Origin: Pseudomonadota bacterium
GTDB taxonomy: Bacteria; Pseudomonadota; Gammaproteobacteria; Burkholderiales; Chitinibacteraceae
Reading direction: 5' to 3'
NCBI GenBank assembly: GCA_026399755.1
Contig: JAPLQI010000045.1
Location: 1 to 64,000, forward strand
DNA: 64,000 nt
The notes below the pieces were generated by a model, which did not search any database, had not been told where the DNA came from, and saw only the letters and a program-made list of their open reading frames with translations. Positions 54,537-64,000 of this stretch are shown piece after piece; the first letter of the stretch is position 1; every line of letters begins with the position of its first letter. The position numbers and the translations under genes were made by a program.

Positions 54537-54556
54537 AAACATTCAGCGTCATGAGT
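54537..54556 (+). repeat. Duplicate of ftsQ 3' end flanking a half-REP
   Basis: AAACATTCAGCAGCATGAGT (54484-54503) versus AAACATTCAGCGTCATGAGT (54537-54556), 18/20 identical, with GTAGGGCGGGTGCACCCTGC between. Confidence 0.75.
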
Positions 54557-54607
54557 AATACATGTCGTTTTTTAAGTTTGTAGTGAGAATTGTATAAAGG
54601 TTGTCAG

Positions 54608-55840
54608 ATGACTAGGGATAGCAAAAACCTCATCGTCGGGCTAGACATAGGCACCTCCAAAGTGGTGGCCGTGGTTGCCGAGATTAAGGAAGACGGCGCA
54701 CTCAATGTAGTTGGCCTTGGCTCAGCTGCGTCGCGTGGTTTGAAACGTGGCGTGGTTGTCGACATTGAAAAAACCGTTGCAGCCATCCAATCAGCATTAG
54801 GTGAAGCTGAGCTGATGGCCGATTGCAAAATTCGCGAAGTCATTACCGGCATAGCGGGTAGCCATATCAAGAGTATTAACTCTGATGGCATGGTGGCGAT
54901 CAAGGATAAGGAAGTCACCTCAGCTGATGTAGATCGCGTGATTGAAACCGCCAGCGCGGTCAATATCCCCACCGATCATCAAGTGCTGCATATCTTGGCG
55001 CAGGAATACATGATCGATGGTCAAGAAGGCGTGAAAGAGCCTTTAGGTATGTCGGGTGTGCGCTTGCATGTCAACGTGCATATCGTCAGCGGGGCCGTCA
55101 GTGCGGTGCAAAATATTACTAAGTGTGTACGTCGCTGCGGCTTAGAAATCGAAGAAGTGGTATTGCAACCACTGGCTTCAGCTTATTCAGTTCTTACCGA
55201 AGACGAAAAAGATCTTGGCGTTTGCCTCGTTGATATTGGCGGCGGCACCACCGATCTAGCGATCTTTATTGGCGGCGCAATCCGCCATACCGCGGTGATT
55301 CCGATTGCTGGCGACCAAGTCACCAACGATATTGCCATGGCACTGCGGACCCCAACATCCGAAGCCGAGACGATCAAATTGCAATATGGCGTAGCACTGC
55401 GCCATATGAGCGATCCAGCGCAAATGATAGAAGTGCCCGGCGTGGGTGAGCGCGGCGCGCGGCAAATGAGCCGTCATACCTTGGCCGAAGTGATTGAGCC
55501 ACGAATTGAAGAGCTGTACGCCTTAGTTCAACAAGAGCTTCGTCGCTCTGGTTTTGAAGGCCGCCTATCCAGCGGCATCGTCATTACCGGTGGTGCAGCA
55601 ATGATGCCTGGCATGGTTGAGCTAGGCGAAGAGATATTCCATATGCCACTGCGGATGGGCACGCCAAAGTATGTAGGCGGCCTTGCTGAAGTGGTAAAAA
55701 ACCCACGGTACTCCACCGCAGTGGGTTTGCTATTGATCGCACGTGAACAGCTACTCAAGAACCCCGTCCATCGGGGCAAAGAAGGCTCCATGGGGGATGT
55801 TTTTGGTCGTATGAAATCTTGGTTTCAGAACACATTCTGA
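54608..55840 (+). CDS. ftsA: Cell division protein FtsA
   Basis: LIVGLDIGTSKVVAVVAEI, VDIGGGTTDLAIF, ITGGAAMMPGMVEL; start at MTRDSK. Confidence 0.97.
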   Translation: MTRDSKNLIVGLDIGTSKVVAVVAEIKEDGALNVVGLGSAASRGLKRGVVVDIEKTVAAIQSALGEAELMADCKIREVITGIAGSHIKSINSDGMVAIKDKEVTSADVDRVIETASAVNIPTDHQVLHILAQEYMIDGQEGVKEPLGMSGVRLHVNVHIVSGAVSAVQNITKCVRRCGLEIEEVVLQPLASAYSVLTEDEKDLGVCLVDIGGGTTDLAIFIGGAIRHTAVIPIAGDQVTNDIAMALRTPTSEAETIKLQYGVALRHMSDPAQMIEVPGVGERGARQMSRHTLAEVIEPRIEELYALVQQELRRSGFEGRLSSGIVITGGAAMMPGMVELGEEIFHMPLRMGTPKYVGGLAEVVKNPRYSTAVGLLLIAREQLLKNPVHRGKEGSMGDVFGRMKSWFQNTF

Positions 55841-55939
55841 TCTTTCGGGTAAGTATCAGCCGCTTGTTTCAAAAACGAATTAATTTTTGTGGTTGATTCG
55901 TAATAAGTGGCTTAAATCGGGCAATGCAAGGAGAGCAAC

Positions 55940-57118
55940 ATGGCTTTAACTTTCGAAGTGCAAGAAGTTGCACATCACGTCAATATTAAAGTGATTGGTG
56001 TAGGCGGCGCAGGCTGCAATGCCATCAATAATATGATCGAGCACGCATTGAGTGGGGTGCAATTTATTGCCGCCAACACCGATGCACAGGTGCTTAAATT
56101 ATCCCAAGCCACCGATGTTGTGCAGTTAGGCACCACCGGTTTTGGCGCAGGTTGCGATCCTGAAGTTGCTCGCGAAGCGGCTGAAGCCGATCGTGAACGC
56201 ATTGGTGAGCTGATCAACGGTGCAAACCTGTTGTTTATCACAGCCGGTATGGGCGGTGGTACAGGTACAGGCGCGTCCCCTGTGATCGCACAGATTGCCC
56301 GTGAAAAAGGCATCTTCACCGTAGGCGTGGTTACCAAGCCCGGCCTTGATGAAGGCTCGCGTCAAAAAGTGGCACAAGCTGGGATCGACGAGCTGGCTCG
56401 CCATGTGGATTCGCTGATTATTGTTTCCAACCAGAAGCTAGAAGAAGTGCTGGGCGAAGACGTAACAGTGGATGAAGCCTTCCGCGCTGCTGACGATGTA
56501 CTGCGTAATGCCGTGGCATCAATCGTAGAAATCATCCAGTACCCAGGCTTGATTAACGTTGACTTTGCTGACGTTAAAACAGTGATGCAAGAAAAGGGTA
56601 TGGCAATGATGGGCTCGGCTTTCGCTGCTGGCGAAAACCGCTCTATCCGCGCCACTGAAGAAGCAATCAGCTGCCCATTGCTAGACAACATTAACTTCAA
56701 GGGTGCGCGTGGCGTGTTGCTGAATATCAGCGCCAGCCGTGCCAGCCTGAAGAAAAGCGAAATCACCCGCGCACGTGAAATTATCCAATCGCATGTCAGC
56801 GACGACGCCATGGTTAAACACGGTGTGGTTTATGACGAAAGCTTGGGTGAGCAGATCCGCGTCACCATTATCGCCACCGGCATGGGCAACACCACCAAGC
56901 CACAGCTATCCGTCGTGCAAACTCCACAGCTTAAAACCGGAACCGATCATCATTCTGCTGGCGAGCCAAACTGGAGCGAATACGATCTACCACCGGGCTT
57001 CCGCCCAAGTGCTCGCAGCACACGCGGTGCAGGTGGTGATGTCGCTACGGCAACACGCGGTGCTACATCGAATGTAGATATGGATATCCCTGCATTCTTG
57101 CGCCGTCAGGCAGATTAA
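55940..57118 (+). CDS. ftsZ: Cell division protein FtsZ
   Basis: IGVGGAGCNAINNMIE, FITAGMGGGTGTGASPVIAQIA, C-terminal DIPAFLRRQAD. Confidence 0.98.
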   Translation: MALTFEVQEVAHHVNIKVIGVGGAGCNAINNMIEHALSGVQFIAANTDAQVLKLSQATDVVQLGTTGFGAGCDPEVAREAAEADRERIGELINGANLLFITAGMGGGTGTGASPVIAQIAREKGIFTVGVVTKPGLDEGSRQKVAQAGIDELARHVDSLIIVSNQKLEEVLGEDVTVDEAFRAADDVLRNAVASIVEIIQYPGLINVDFADVKTVMQEKGMAMMGSAFAAGENRSIRATEEAISCPLLDNINFKGARGVLLNISASRASLKKSEITRAREIIQSHVSDDAMVKHGVVYDESLGEQIRVTIIATGMGNTTKPQLSVVQTPQLKTGTDHHSAGEPNWSEYDLPPGFRPSARSTRGAGGDVATATRGATSNVDMDIPAFLRRQAD

Positions 57119-57347
57119 GCATGAGTCGCATCCTGTAAGGTGAGCACAGCAGCATCGTGCCCACCTTACAAGCTCGATTGCAAATAGACGGAGATAAAGG
57201 CATAGCCTCAGCAAGACTATCACAGCCAGCACCACGTATTTCAACCCGCTCGCGGGGACAAACAAACCATCAAAAACAAAGAAAAGCGTTTTGTTTCTGA
57301 TAGGCCGGTACTGGTAAGATTGAGGTCTGTTGATTAACGAGACCAGC

Positions 57348-58262
57348 ATGTTCCAACAACGCACTCTAAAAACGACTATCCGCGCCGTTGGCGTGGGCCT
57401 GCACTCTGGCGAGCGCGTTACCCTCGTCTTAAAACCGGCCCCGATTAATAGCGGGATCGTCTTTCAACGCGTCGATTTGCCCGAGTCGACGCCATTTAGA
57501 GTGACGCCAGCGCTTGTCAACGACACGCGGCTCTCCTCCACGCTCGTCAAAGACGGCGTACGTGTCGGCACGATTGAGCACATCATGTCAGCATTCGCGG
57601 GGCTAGGCATCGACAACGTTATCGTTGAAGTCGACGCCCCAGAAATGCCTATCATGGATGGATCTGCTGCTCCTTTTATTTATCTTCTGCAATCAGCAGG
57701 CATAGTGGATCAGCATGCGGCCAAGCAATTTGTCCGCGTGCTCAAACCCATAGAAGTGATTGAGGGTGATAAGTGGGTCAAGCTACTCCCACATGAAGGC
57801 TATAAGGTGGCGCTGACCATCGACTTTGCCCACCCAGCATTCAAAAAATCCGCCCAAACCATCAAGCTTGATTTTGCTAACACCAATTACGTCAGCGAAA
57901 TCGCCCGCGCCCGCACCTTTGGCTTTATCCATGAAGTGGAATACCTGCGCATGAACGGCTTAGCCCGTGGCGGCAGTATGGATAATGCTATTGTGATTGA
58001 CGAATACCGCATTCTGAATGAAGGCGGCTTACGCTTTGAAGACGAATTCGTGCGCCACAAAGTGCTCGATCTGATCGGCGATTTATACATCCTTGGCCGC
58101 CCGCTGATTGCCGCTTTCGAAGGCTATAAATCAGGCCACGCCATGAATAACAAGCTCCTGCGCGCCCTGCTCGACGACGAATCGTCTTATGAGATTGTCA
58201 GCTTTGAAAATCGAGAAAACGTACCCGGCTCATTCCACGATTTACCGGCCTTAGGAATCTAA
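57348..58262 (+). CDS. lpxC: UDP-3-O-acyl-N-acetylglucosamine deacetylase LpxC
   Basis: [51 protein letters not shown]; start at MFQQRT. Confidence 0.97.
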   Translation: MFQQRTLKTTIRAVGVGLHSGERVTLVLKPAPINSGIVFQRVDLPESTPFRVTPALVNDTRLSSTLVKDGVRVGTIEHIMSAFAGLGIDNVIVEVDAPEMPIMDGSAAPFIYLLQSAGIVDQHAAKQFVRVLKPIEVIEGDKWVKLLPHEGYKVALTIDFAHPAFKKSAQTIKLDFANTNYVSEIARARTFGFIHEVEYLRMNGLARGGSMDNAIVIDEYRILNEGGLRFEDEFVRHKVLDLIGDLYILGRPLIAAFEGYKSGHAMNNKLLRALLDDESSYEIVSFENRENVPGSFHDLPALGI

Positions 58263-58447
58263 TGTTTATCGTCTTGCGCCTGCTATTTGTCATCGCCGTC
58301 CTAGGCATCGCCTACTGCGCATTCAAATACCAGCGCAGCCAAGACCCAAGCTGGCTACGCCTGATTAAATGGATTCTTTATTCAACGCTAGGTTTACTGG
58401 TGATCTTTTTTGTGGGGTTAGTGATAGAGCGATTAGGGGGGAGTTAG
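58262..58447 (+). CDS. Small membrane protein of unknown function
   Basis: 61 aa, two hydrophobic helices; overlaps the lpxC stop by 1 bp. Confidence 0.7.
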   Translation: MFIVLRLLFVIAVLGIAYCAFKYQRSQDPSWLRLIKWILYSTLGLLVIFFVGLVIERLGGS

Positions 58448-58503
58448 TACTGTGCTCCGGTAACAGGCATCAAGCTAGGCCAACGACGTGTATTGCATCT
58501 TTT

Positions 58504-58573
58504 GTAGGGCGGGTGAAACCCGCCAGACTTTGGCGCAAAATACTAGGAAAACGGCGGGTTTCACCCGCCCTAC
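58504..58573. repeat. REPIN-like palindrome (family C)
   Basis: GTAGGGCGGGTGAAACCCGCC ... GGCGGGTTTCACCCGCCCTAC. Confidence 0.9.
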
Positions 58574-58794
58574 GATGATTCGATGTTTGTAATATGTGTG
58601 GCCAAGATATGATAAATCCCTAACTTGATGCGTATAAGGCTAAAACTTTACCAGCCCAACATTTGTCTTCACGAACATTCCTTGAGCAACATTTCCAAGC
58701 ACCCGTACTAAATTATTTCACCGCCTAACATCACTCCTCCAAAGCCCTCAGCAGCTCTGCCATTCTGGCGTCTAATTCTTTAAGTTGAGCCGTA

Positions 58795-59268
58795 TCAATC
58801 GCAGCCAAGATCCTGTGCTCGTTCGCGACATGCGCTCCTGTGCTCGTTCGCGACATGCGCAGTTACGGCTAGCTCGATCAAAGCGAAACCCACATCACTG
58901 AGCTTCACCAACATGCTGCGGGCGTCGCTGCTGCTGGGCAGCCGTTCTATCCAGCCATTTGCCTCTAAACCCTTCAGCCTGTGCGTCATCGTGCCGGAGG
59001 TAATCATCAGCGATGAGAATAGCGCGGTTGGCGCAAGGCAATAGGGCGCGCCAGATCTTCTGAGTGTAGCCAGCACATCAAACTCCCAGCTTGTCATTCC
59101 AAATTCTGCAAACGTGGAGTCCATCTTGCGCTGCAGCAGGGTGGCACAGCGCCTAATACGCCCAATCGGCCCCATCGGGCTGACATCCAGATCTGGGCGC
59201 TCTTTGTGCCATTGCCCAAGGATGATATCTACCGCATCGGCCTGTTGCGTGCTCATATACAACTCCAT
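58795..59268 (-). CDS. MarR family transcriptional regulator with frameshifted C-terminus
   Basis: TSWEFDVLATLRRSGAPYCLAPTALFSSLMITSGTMTHRLKGLEANGWIERLPSSSDARSMLVKLS; reading frame altered by a perfect 25-bp tandem duplication at 58811-58860. Confidence 0.93.
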   Translation of the reverse strand: MELYMSTQQADAVDIILGQWHKERPDLDVSPMGPIGRIRRCATLLQRKMDSTFAEFGMTSWEFDVLATLRRSGAPYCLAPTALFSSLMITSGTMTHRLKGLEANGWIERLPSSSDARSMLVKLSDVGFALIELAVTAHVANEHRSACRERAQDLGCD

Positions 59269-59271
59269 ATG

Positions 59272-59330
59272 TCTTCAACTCAAGATTAATTGTCTTGAGT
59301 TGAAGATATATGTTATCTTTAATTCAAGAC
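59272..59330. promoter_or_regulatory. Three MarR-box-like palindromes between marR and the DMT gene
   Basis: TCTTCAACTCAAGA (59272), TCTTGAGTTGAAGA (59293), TCTTTAATTCAAGA (59317); the first two form a perfect 14-bp IR with a 7-nt spacer. Confidence 0.75.
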
Positions 59331-59471
59331 ATATTGCTAAGCCTGCAGTTTGCCAGATTTCAGCAAAGGCAGCTTGGGCAAAAGCTTTACCTGCCCAACA
59401 GTCACATGCCGCAATCCAATATATTAGGCCGCGAGCAGCCCTCCCCACCTCACTCTATTGAAGGTATCTCA

Positions 59472-60377
59472 ATGAGCAGCTCTGCTAAAACTTGGATGGA
59501 TAGCCTAAGCACCGCCCTCGCTCCGGCGATTTGGGGCTCGACTTATATCGTCACCACCCAGCTACTTCCACCTGATCGCCCTTTTACCGCCGCATTAATA
59601 CGCACCCTGCCTGCGGGTTTGCTCTTAATTCTGTTTAGCCGTGTGCTTCCCCCCAAAGCCATGTGGGGCCGCTTGCTCATCCTATCCGCACTTAATATTG
59701 GTGCTTTTCAAGCCCTGCTTTTTATTGCTGCATACCGGCTACCTGGAGGGCTAGCTGCTGTGGTGGGTGCAACGCAGCCCTTAATGATCATGGGCTTGGT
59801 ATGGATACTAGAGCGCCGCCAAGCTGCACGCCTTGCTCTTTGGGCCAGCCTATTTGGTATTCTGGGCATGGCTGCGCTGCTCTTAGCGCCGGGTGCAAAA
59901 TGGGATTCAATCGGCATGGCTGCGGCCTTATCGGGGGCTATTTGCATGGCACTGGGCACTTATCTGGCAAGGCAGTGGAAATCTCAAATTCCTTTGCTGG
60001 CCTTTACCGGTTGGCAGCTCTTATTAGGCGGCTTGCTCTTGCTACCTGTGGCCTTGATATTTGATGCGCCTTTGCCTGTGCTCAATACCACGCAAATCCT
60101 TGGCTACGCCTATCTGTCTATTGTTGGAGCGCTGATTGCTTATGTGCTTTGGTTTCGCGGCATTGCGCGCCTCTCCCCTGTTGCCGCTTCGTCTTTAGGC
60201 TTACTCAGCCCCATCACCGCTGTGGCGCTAGGTTGGATTTTGCTCGGCCAAAACATGACGCCATTATCCATGGCGGGTTTTATCACTGTACTGGCCAGCG
60301 TTCTGGCCGTGCAATGGAGCGCCCTTCGCCCGCCAATGACGCTTTCCCCATTTCCCACAAAGAAGAGCCCAGCATGA
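59472..60377 (+). CDS. EamA/DMT family transporter
   Basis: APAIWGSTYIVTTQLLPPDRPFTAALIRTLPAGLLLIL; ten hydrophobic segments; start at MSSSAKTW. Confidence 0.93.
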   Translation: MSSSAKTWMDSLSTALAPAIWGSTYIVTTQLLPPDRPFTAALIRTLPAGLLLILFSRVLPPKAMWGRLLILSALNIGAFQALLFIAAYRLPGGLAAVVGATQPLMIMGLVWILERRQAARLALWASLFGILGMAALLLAPGAKWDSIGMAAALSGAICMALGTYLARQWKSQIPLLAFTGWQLLLGGLLLLPVALIFDAPLPVLNTTQILGYAYLSIVGALIAYVLWFRGIARLSPVAASSLGLLSPITAVALGWILLGQNMTPLSMAGFITVLASVLAVQWSALRPPMTLSPFPTKKSPA

Positions 60378-60992
60378 ATCACTCACTCCATACCCTGATC
60401 GAACAACGCAGCTCCACCAGCCACTACGATGCCAGCAAGCTATTGGCCGACAGCCAAATTACCGAGCTAATGCGTTTAGCCACCCTAGCACCATCGGCTT
60501 ATCATTTCCAAAACTGGAAGCTAATCGCCGTGCGCTCAAGTGCAGCCAAAGCACGCTTAAAAGACATTGCCTTGGGCCAAGCGCAGGTAGAAGACGCGGC
60601 GGTTACTTTTATTATTTGCGGCAGCTTAATGCCACATCAGCAATTAGCCACAGCGCTGCGCCCATCACTAGAAGCAGGCGCTTTGCCGCAAGAGATTGCC
60701 GATAGCTGGGTCAGCTCAGCCAATGCATCGTATGCAGAAAACCTACAGTTGCAGCGAGATGAAGCCATACGCTCGGCATCCTTAGCCGCCATGACGCTGA
60801 TTCTTGCGGCCGAAGGCATGGGTTTTATCCACAGGAACCATAGGCGGCTTCGATACGCCAGCCCTTGTTGAAGCATTTGCGCTTAAAGCCGATGAAATAC
60901 CCGTAATTTTGGTAACTGCAGGCTATGCAGCAACAGAAAAAAGACCTCAGAAACCACGCCGGCCACTGCATGAGGTGGTTGAGCTGGTATAA
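60374..60992 (+). pseudogene. Nitroreductase family gene with frameshift
   Basis: Frame 1 covers MNHSLHTLIEQRSSTSHYDASK...AAEGMGFI; the conserved continuation STGTIGGFDTPALVEAFALKADEIPVILVTAGYAA...KPRRPLHEVVELV is in another frame; shift near 60829. Confidence 0.85.
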
Positions 60993-61036
60993 AATCTCAA
61001 GGCCAGCTTAGGCAGCAACTAAGTTGGCCAGCGCAA

Positions 61037-61801
61037 TTAACTAAAATATGTCCTCGGAGTTTTGCCAGTGCGGGTTTTAAAAAATGCAATAAACGCACTA
61101 TCACTGGCAAAACCCAAGGCGCTGGCCGTCTCTGATAATTTCTCCTTTTCTGCCAGCATTTCTACGGCACGTAATAAGCGCCATTGCTGCCGCCACTCTT
61201 GATAACTCATACCTGTTTCACGTTGAAATATACGGCTCACGGTTTTTTCACTGGCTCCGATCTGCTGCGCAAACAGATTGAGCGGCAAAGGCAATTGCTC
61301 TAAGTTTTCCCACAAACAAGACACTCGCCGGTCCAGCGGAAAAACCAGCAATAAAGGCTCTTGCCTAGCCTGATTCATCTCTTCAATACATACAGAGAGC
61401 AAATTGGCATAACGCACCTGCTGCCAATCGGTATCAAAATCCGCCATAGCCAGCCGCTCCAGTACGGCTCTTAATAGGGCATTAACCTCGATCACCTGAA
61501 TCTCCCTTGGCAATGCAGGGAACTGGCCTAGATCAAAATAAAGTGAGCGGTAATCCACCACCTGCCGCATTTCTGCTCGGTGCTTTATCCCCGGCGGAAT
61601 CCACGCCGCCCTTGATGAGGGCAATAAACAAAGTAAGCCATCCAAAGAGATGCGAATACACCCCTTCCTAGCAAACAGTAATTGCCCCATTTTATGCTGG
61701 TGCAGGCCCGAATCATGATTGCCCAGCAAAGAAGCAATCCCCACCATGGCCGCCCCAAGCTCGTCAGGGTTAAAAGCGTCGTTCACGGCTAAATAAGCCA
61801 T
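61037..61801 (-). CDS. AraC family transcriptional regulator
   Basis: Cupin-like N-terminus; IGASEKTVSRIFQRETGMSYQEWRQQWRLLRAVEMLAEKEKLSETASALGFASDSAFIAFFKTRTGKTPRTYF. Confidence 0.94.
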   Translation of the reverse strand: MAYLAVNDAFNPDELGAAMVGIASLLGNHDSGLHQHKMGQLLFARKGCIRISLDGLLCLLPSSRAAWIPPGIKHRAEMRQVVDYRSLYFDLGQFPALPREIQVIEVNALLRAVLERLAMADFDTDWQQVRYANLLSVCIEEMNQARQEPLLLVFPLDRRVSCLWENLEQLPLPLNLFAQQIGASEKTVSRIFQRETGMSYQEWRQQWRLLRAVEMLAEKEKLSETASALGFASDSAFIAFFKTRTGKTPRTYFS

Positions 61802-61900
61802 ATTTGTCCGATTCTATATATTTATTGTTCTTATCATTGTAATGCGTCATTTGAATTTTTTATAAAATTCGCAGCAAGTTTAAGAACAAGGAAGAAAAAA

Positions 61901-63031
61901 ATGTCTCGCACATTTAGTTTAATACTCGCCACCCTGCTGATGATGTTTCCGCAAATTGCAGAAACCATCTACAGCCCGGCGCTATCAGATATTGGCCACC
62001 ATTTTGCAGTGAGCCCGGAGCTTGCTGCGCAGACACTCTCACTCTATTTTTTAGCATTTGCTGTAGGTGTGGTTGTTTGGGGAAGGATGTGTGACATCTA
62101 TGGCAGACGCCCAACCATGATGACTGGCCTGCTCATTTATGCTGTGGCCTCTTTGATCGCGCTTTGCGTAAGCAACTTTAGTTATGTTTTATTAGCGAGG
62201 ATGCTCTCTGCCTTTGGCGCGGCAGTTGGTTCTGTGGTCACACAGACCATGCTCAGGGATCTTTTTAAAGGTAAGCAACTTACCCATGTGTTTTCATTAA
62301 TGGGTATTGCACTAGCAATCAGCCCTGCCATTGGGATGTATAGCGGCTCCCTACTCAGCAACCATTTTGGATACAAAGGCGTATTTACGGGCTTATTTGC
62401 TTTAGCACTCGTATTGCTTATCTGGGCTTTTCTAGCTTTACCAGAGACAAAGCAGGCAAAAGAAATTGCAGCGGCTCCGCTGTTAGCAACAGCAAAGATC
62501 ATGCTTAAAGATCTGCAAATTTGGCAAGTTGCATTCTTGGTTGCCTCATTCAATATCTGCCTGTTTGCTTATTACAGCTTAGCGCCATTTATGTTTGAGC
62601 AACTTGGCCTCAGCACCCGTTTATTCGGTTATACAGGGCTGATTTTGACCTTGGGTGCAGGTGCAGGCTCGCTCTTAAATAAACAACTACTCCAGCGTGG
62701 AGCCCGCTCACCTAAGCTGGTACTGCAGGCATCTGTGCTGACTATCACAGGCGGCATCGGGGTATTGCTATTACAACACAGCGCCCTCTTTGTCTTGCCT
62801 ATGCTCTTGGTCGTTACCGGTTTTGGAATCGCTATTCCAAACATTCTTAGCTCAGCGCTACATGCCTATCAAGACCGAATCGGCACAGCAGGAGCACTCC
62901 TAGGGTTGCTGTATTACATGCTGATTGGCAGTGGTTTAATGCTGGCAGGATGGGGCCAGAGCTTGGGTGGAGTGATTTTGATCTGTGGATCACTTGCTAC
63001 GTTGATATCTATACAAAGGAGTTCAACTTAG
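61901..63031 (+). CDS. MFS transporter, Bcr/CflA-like drug resistance family
   Basis: ETIYSPALSDIGHHFAVSPELAAQTLSLYFLAFAVGVVVWGRMCDIYGRRPTMMTGLLIY. Confidence 0.9.
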   Translation: MSRTFSLILATLLMMFPQIAETIYSPALSDIGHHFAVSPELAAQTLSLYFLAFAVGVVVWGRMCDIYGRRPTMMTGLLIYAVASLIALCVSNFSYVLLARMLSAFGAAVGSVVTQTMLRDLFKGKQLTHVFSLMGIALAISPAIGMYSGSLLSNHFGYKGVFTGLFALALVLLIWAFLALPETKQAKEIAAAPLLATAKIMLKDLQIWQVAFLVASFNICLFAYYSLAPFMFEQLGLSTRLFGYTGLILTLGAGAGSLLNKQLLQRGARSPKLVLQASVLTITGGIGVLLLQHSALFVLPMLLVVTGFGIAIPNILSSALHAYQDRIGTAGALLGLLYYMLIGSGLMLAGWGQSLGGVILICGSLATLISIQRSST

Positions 63032-63070
63032 ATTTTCTTGACGGGCAGCAGGGGCAACCTTGCTGCCCTC

Positions 63071-64000
63071 TTACTGCATCACCACTCGCCGCATTTTCTG
63101 CGCGGTGTAGCTCAGGCTTGCAAGCAAAATCACGATGCAAACCAATATGGGGATCAGCACTTCTGCAAGGCTCAAGGTTTCGCCATTCAGTATTTTGATA
63201 ATCAGCTGGTTTTGCGCCAAGAGCGGCGTCCAAGAAAACCATACTGGATCAGCCCCCTGTTTTAACATGCCAATCACCAAAGCCAGCGGTGCAAGCAGCA
63301 TCAACATCGAGTTTCTGGCCTGTGCTTCCTTATGGCTTTTACCATTAATCGCCACAGCGATTTGCAGGGCGGCAATGGCTAGCGCCAGCGGGCATAGCAC
63401 GGCCAAAAATACAAAAGCGTCTTTAATTGAGAATTGAAAAGCAATTTTTAATACTTCGTTTTTAATTAAAAATAGCGAGGGAAAAATACTCATCACATTA
63501 AAAAACAATACACAAACCGTGAGCGTGCCAACCGCCGCCCATTTTCCCAAAGCAAAATGCCAGCTCGATACGGGATTCATCATTAAGGGCTCTAAAGAGC
63601 CACGCTCCCGCTCCCCTGCCGAAGTATCAATCGCCGCATACATGCCCACACCTAATAGCGTCATGATAAACATAAAGGGCAGCATTTCTTTTAAGCCAGC
63701 ACTCTGCTGATTTTTTGCGCGGCTTAGATGGCGCTCTTCTACTTTTAATCCCGCCAACACTTCTGCCGAAACACCGCGCAATGCCAAATTTAACCCCGCC
63801 CTTTCTTGCATAAAGCCCTGCAATAATAGTTTCACCGGCCGTACTCCCATTTGGGAATCTTTATTGGCTAAATCGCTGATAATTTCTACCTTCGGTGCAA
63901 TGCCTTGGGCAAACTGGCTGGCAAAGTCTTTAGATAAAAATAGCACTGGCTCGATGTATTCCTTACTATGCAATTTTTGGGCGTAATCTGCTGTGGCGGG
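63071..64000 (-). CDS. ABC-2 type transporter permease (NatB-like), 5' end beyond the window
   Basis: PFMFIMTLLGVGMYAAIDTSAGERERGSLEPLMMNPVSSWHFALGKW; frame stays open to the window end. Confidence 0.85.
   Translation of the reverse strand, partial: PATADYAQKLHSKEYIEPVLFLSKDFASQFAQGIAPKVEIISDLANKDSQMGVRPVKLLLQGFMQERAGLNLALRGVSAEVLAGLKVEERHLSRAKNQQSAGLKEMLPFMFIMTLLGVGMYAAIDTSAGERERGSLEPLMMNPVSSWHFALGKWAAVGTLTVCVLFFNVMSIFPSLFLIKNEVLKIAFQFSIKDAFVFLAVLCPLALAIAALQIAVAINGKSHKEAQARNSMLMLLAPLALVIGMLKQGADPVWFSWTPLLAQNQLIIKILNGETLSLAEVLIPILVCIVILLASLSYTAQKMRRVVMQ

Overview
This 64 kb window is chromosomal and looks betaproteobacterial, probably Neisseriales-like; that taxonomic guess comes from gene content only. 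It is mostly housekeeping DNA. Main blocks: an OmpR-type two-component system plus a CDF metal transporter; proB; msrQ; an HD-GYP protein; a homogentisate catabolism cluster (iclR, hmgA, fahA, maiA, acetoacetyl-CoA synthetase); an accessory segment (TIGR03790-like lipoprotein, decayed MCP gene, exported CHAT-like protein, M60/enhancin-like metalloprotease); a sulfate ABC transporter locus holding two tandem [EAL-domain gene + periplasmic binding protein] modules and followed by HDOD and PAS-GGDEF-EAL genes; rsmD, ftsY, ftsEX, rpoH; msrP; an almost complete dcw cluster (mraZ to ftsZ, lpxC); and a MarR/DMT/nitroreductase/AraC/MFS/ABC-2 region. The most notable signals are: (1) the duplicated EAL-Sbp modules, each pairing an EAL gene with a different sulfur-oxyanion-binding protein; (2) repeated small tandem duplications at gene junctions that create chimeric mini-ORFs (murE/murF, murD/ftsW, perhaps cysT/cysW) or duplicated 3' ends (histidine kinase, ftsI, ftsQ); (3) an ftsI gene lacking about 22 conserved codons just before the catalytic STMK motif; (4) a near-perfect CIRCE element upstream of rpoH; (5) a perfect 25-bp duplication that truncates a MarR regulator; (6) a dense set of intergenic palindromes, including GTAG...CTAC REPIN-like elements and CACGGAG-rich hairpins, several inside the dcw cluster. 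All calls come from reading sequence and recalled family motifs. No database searches were run.
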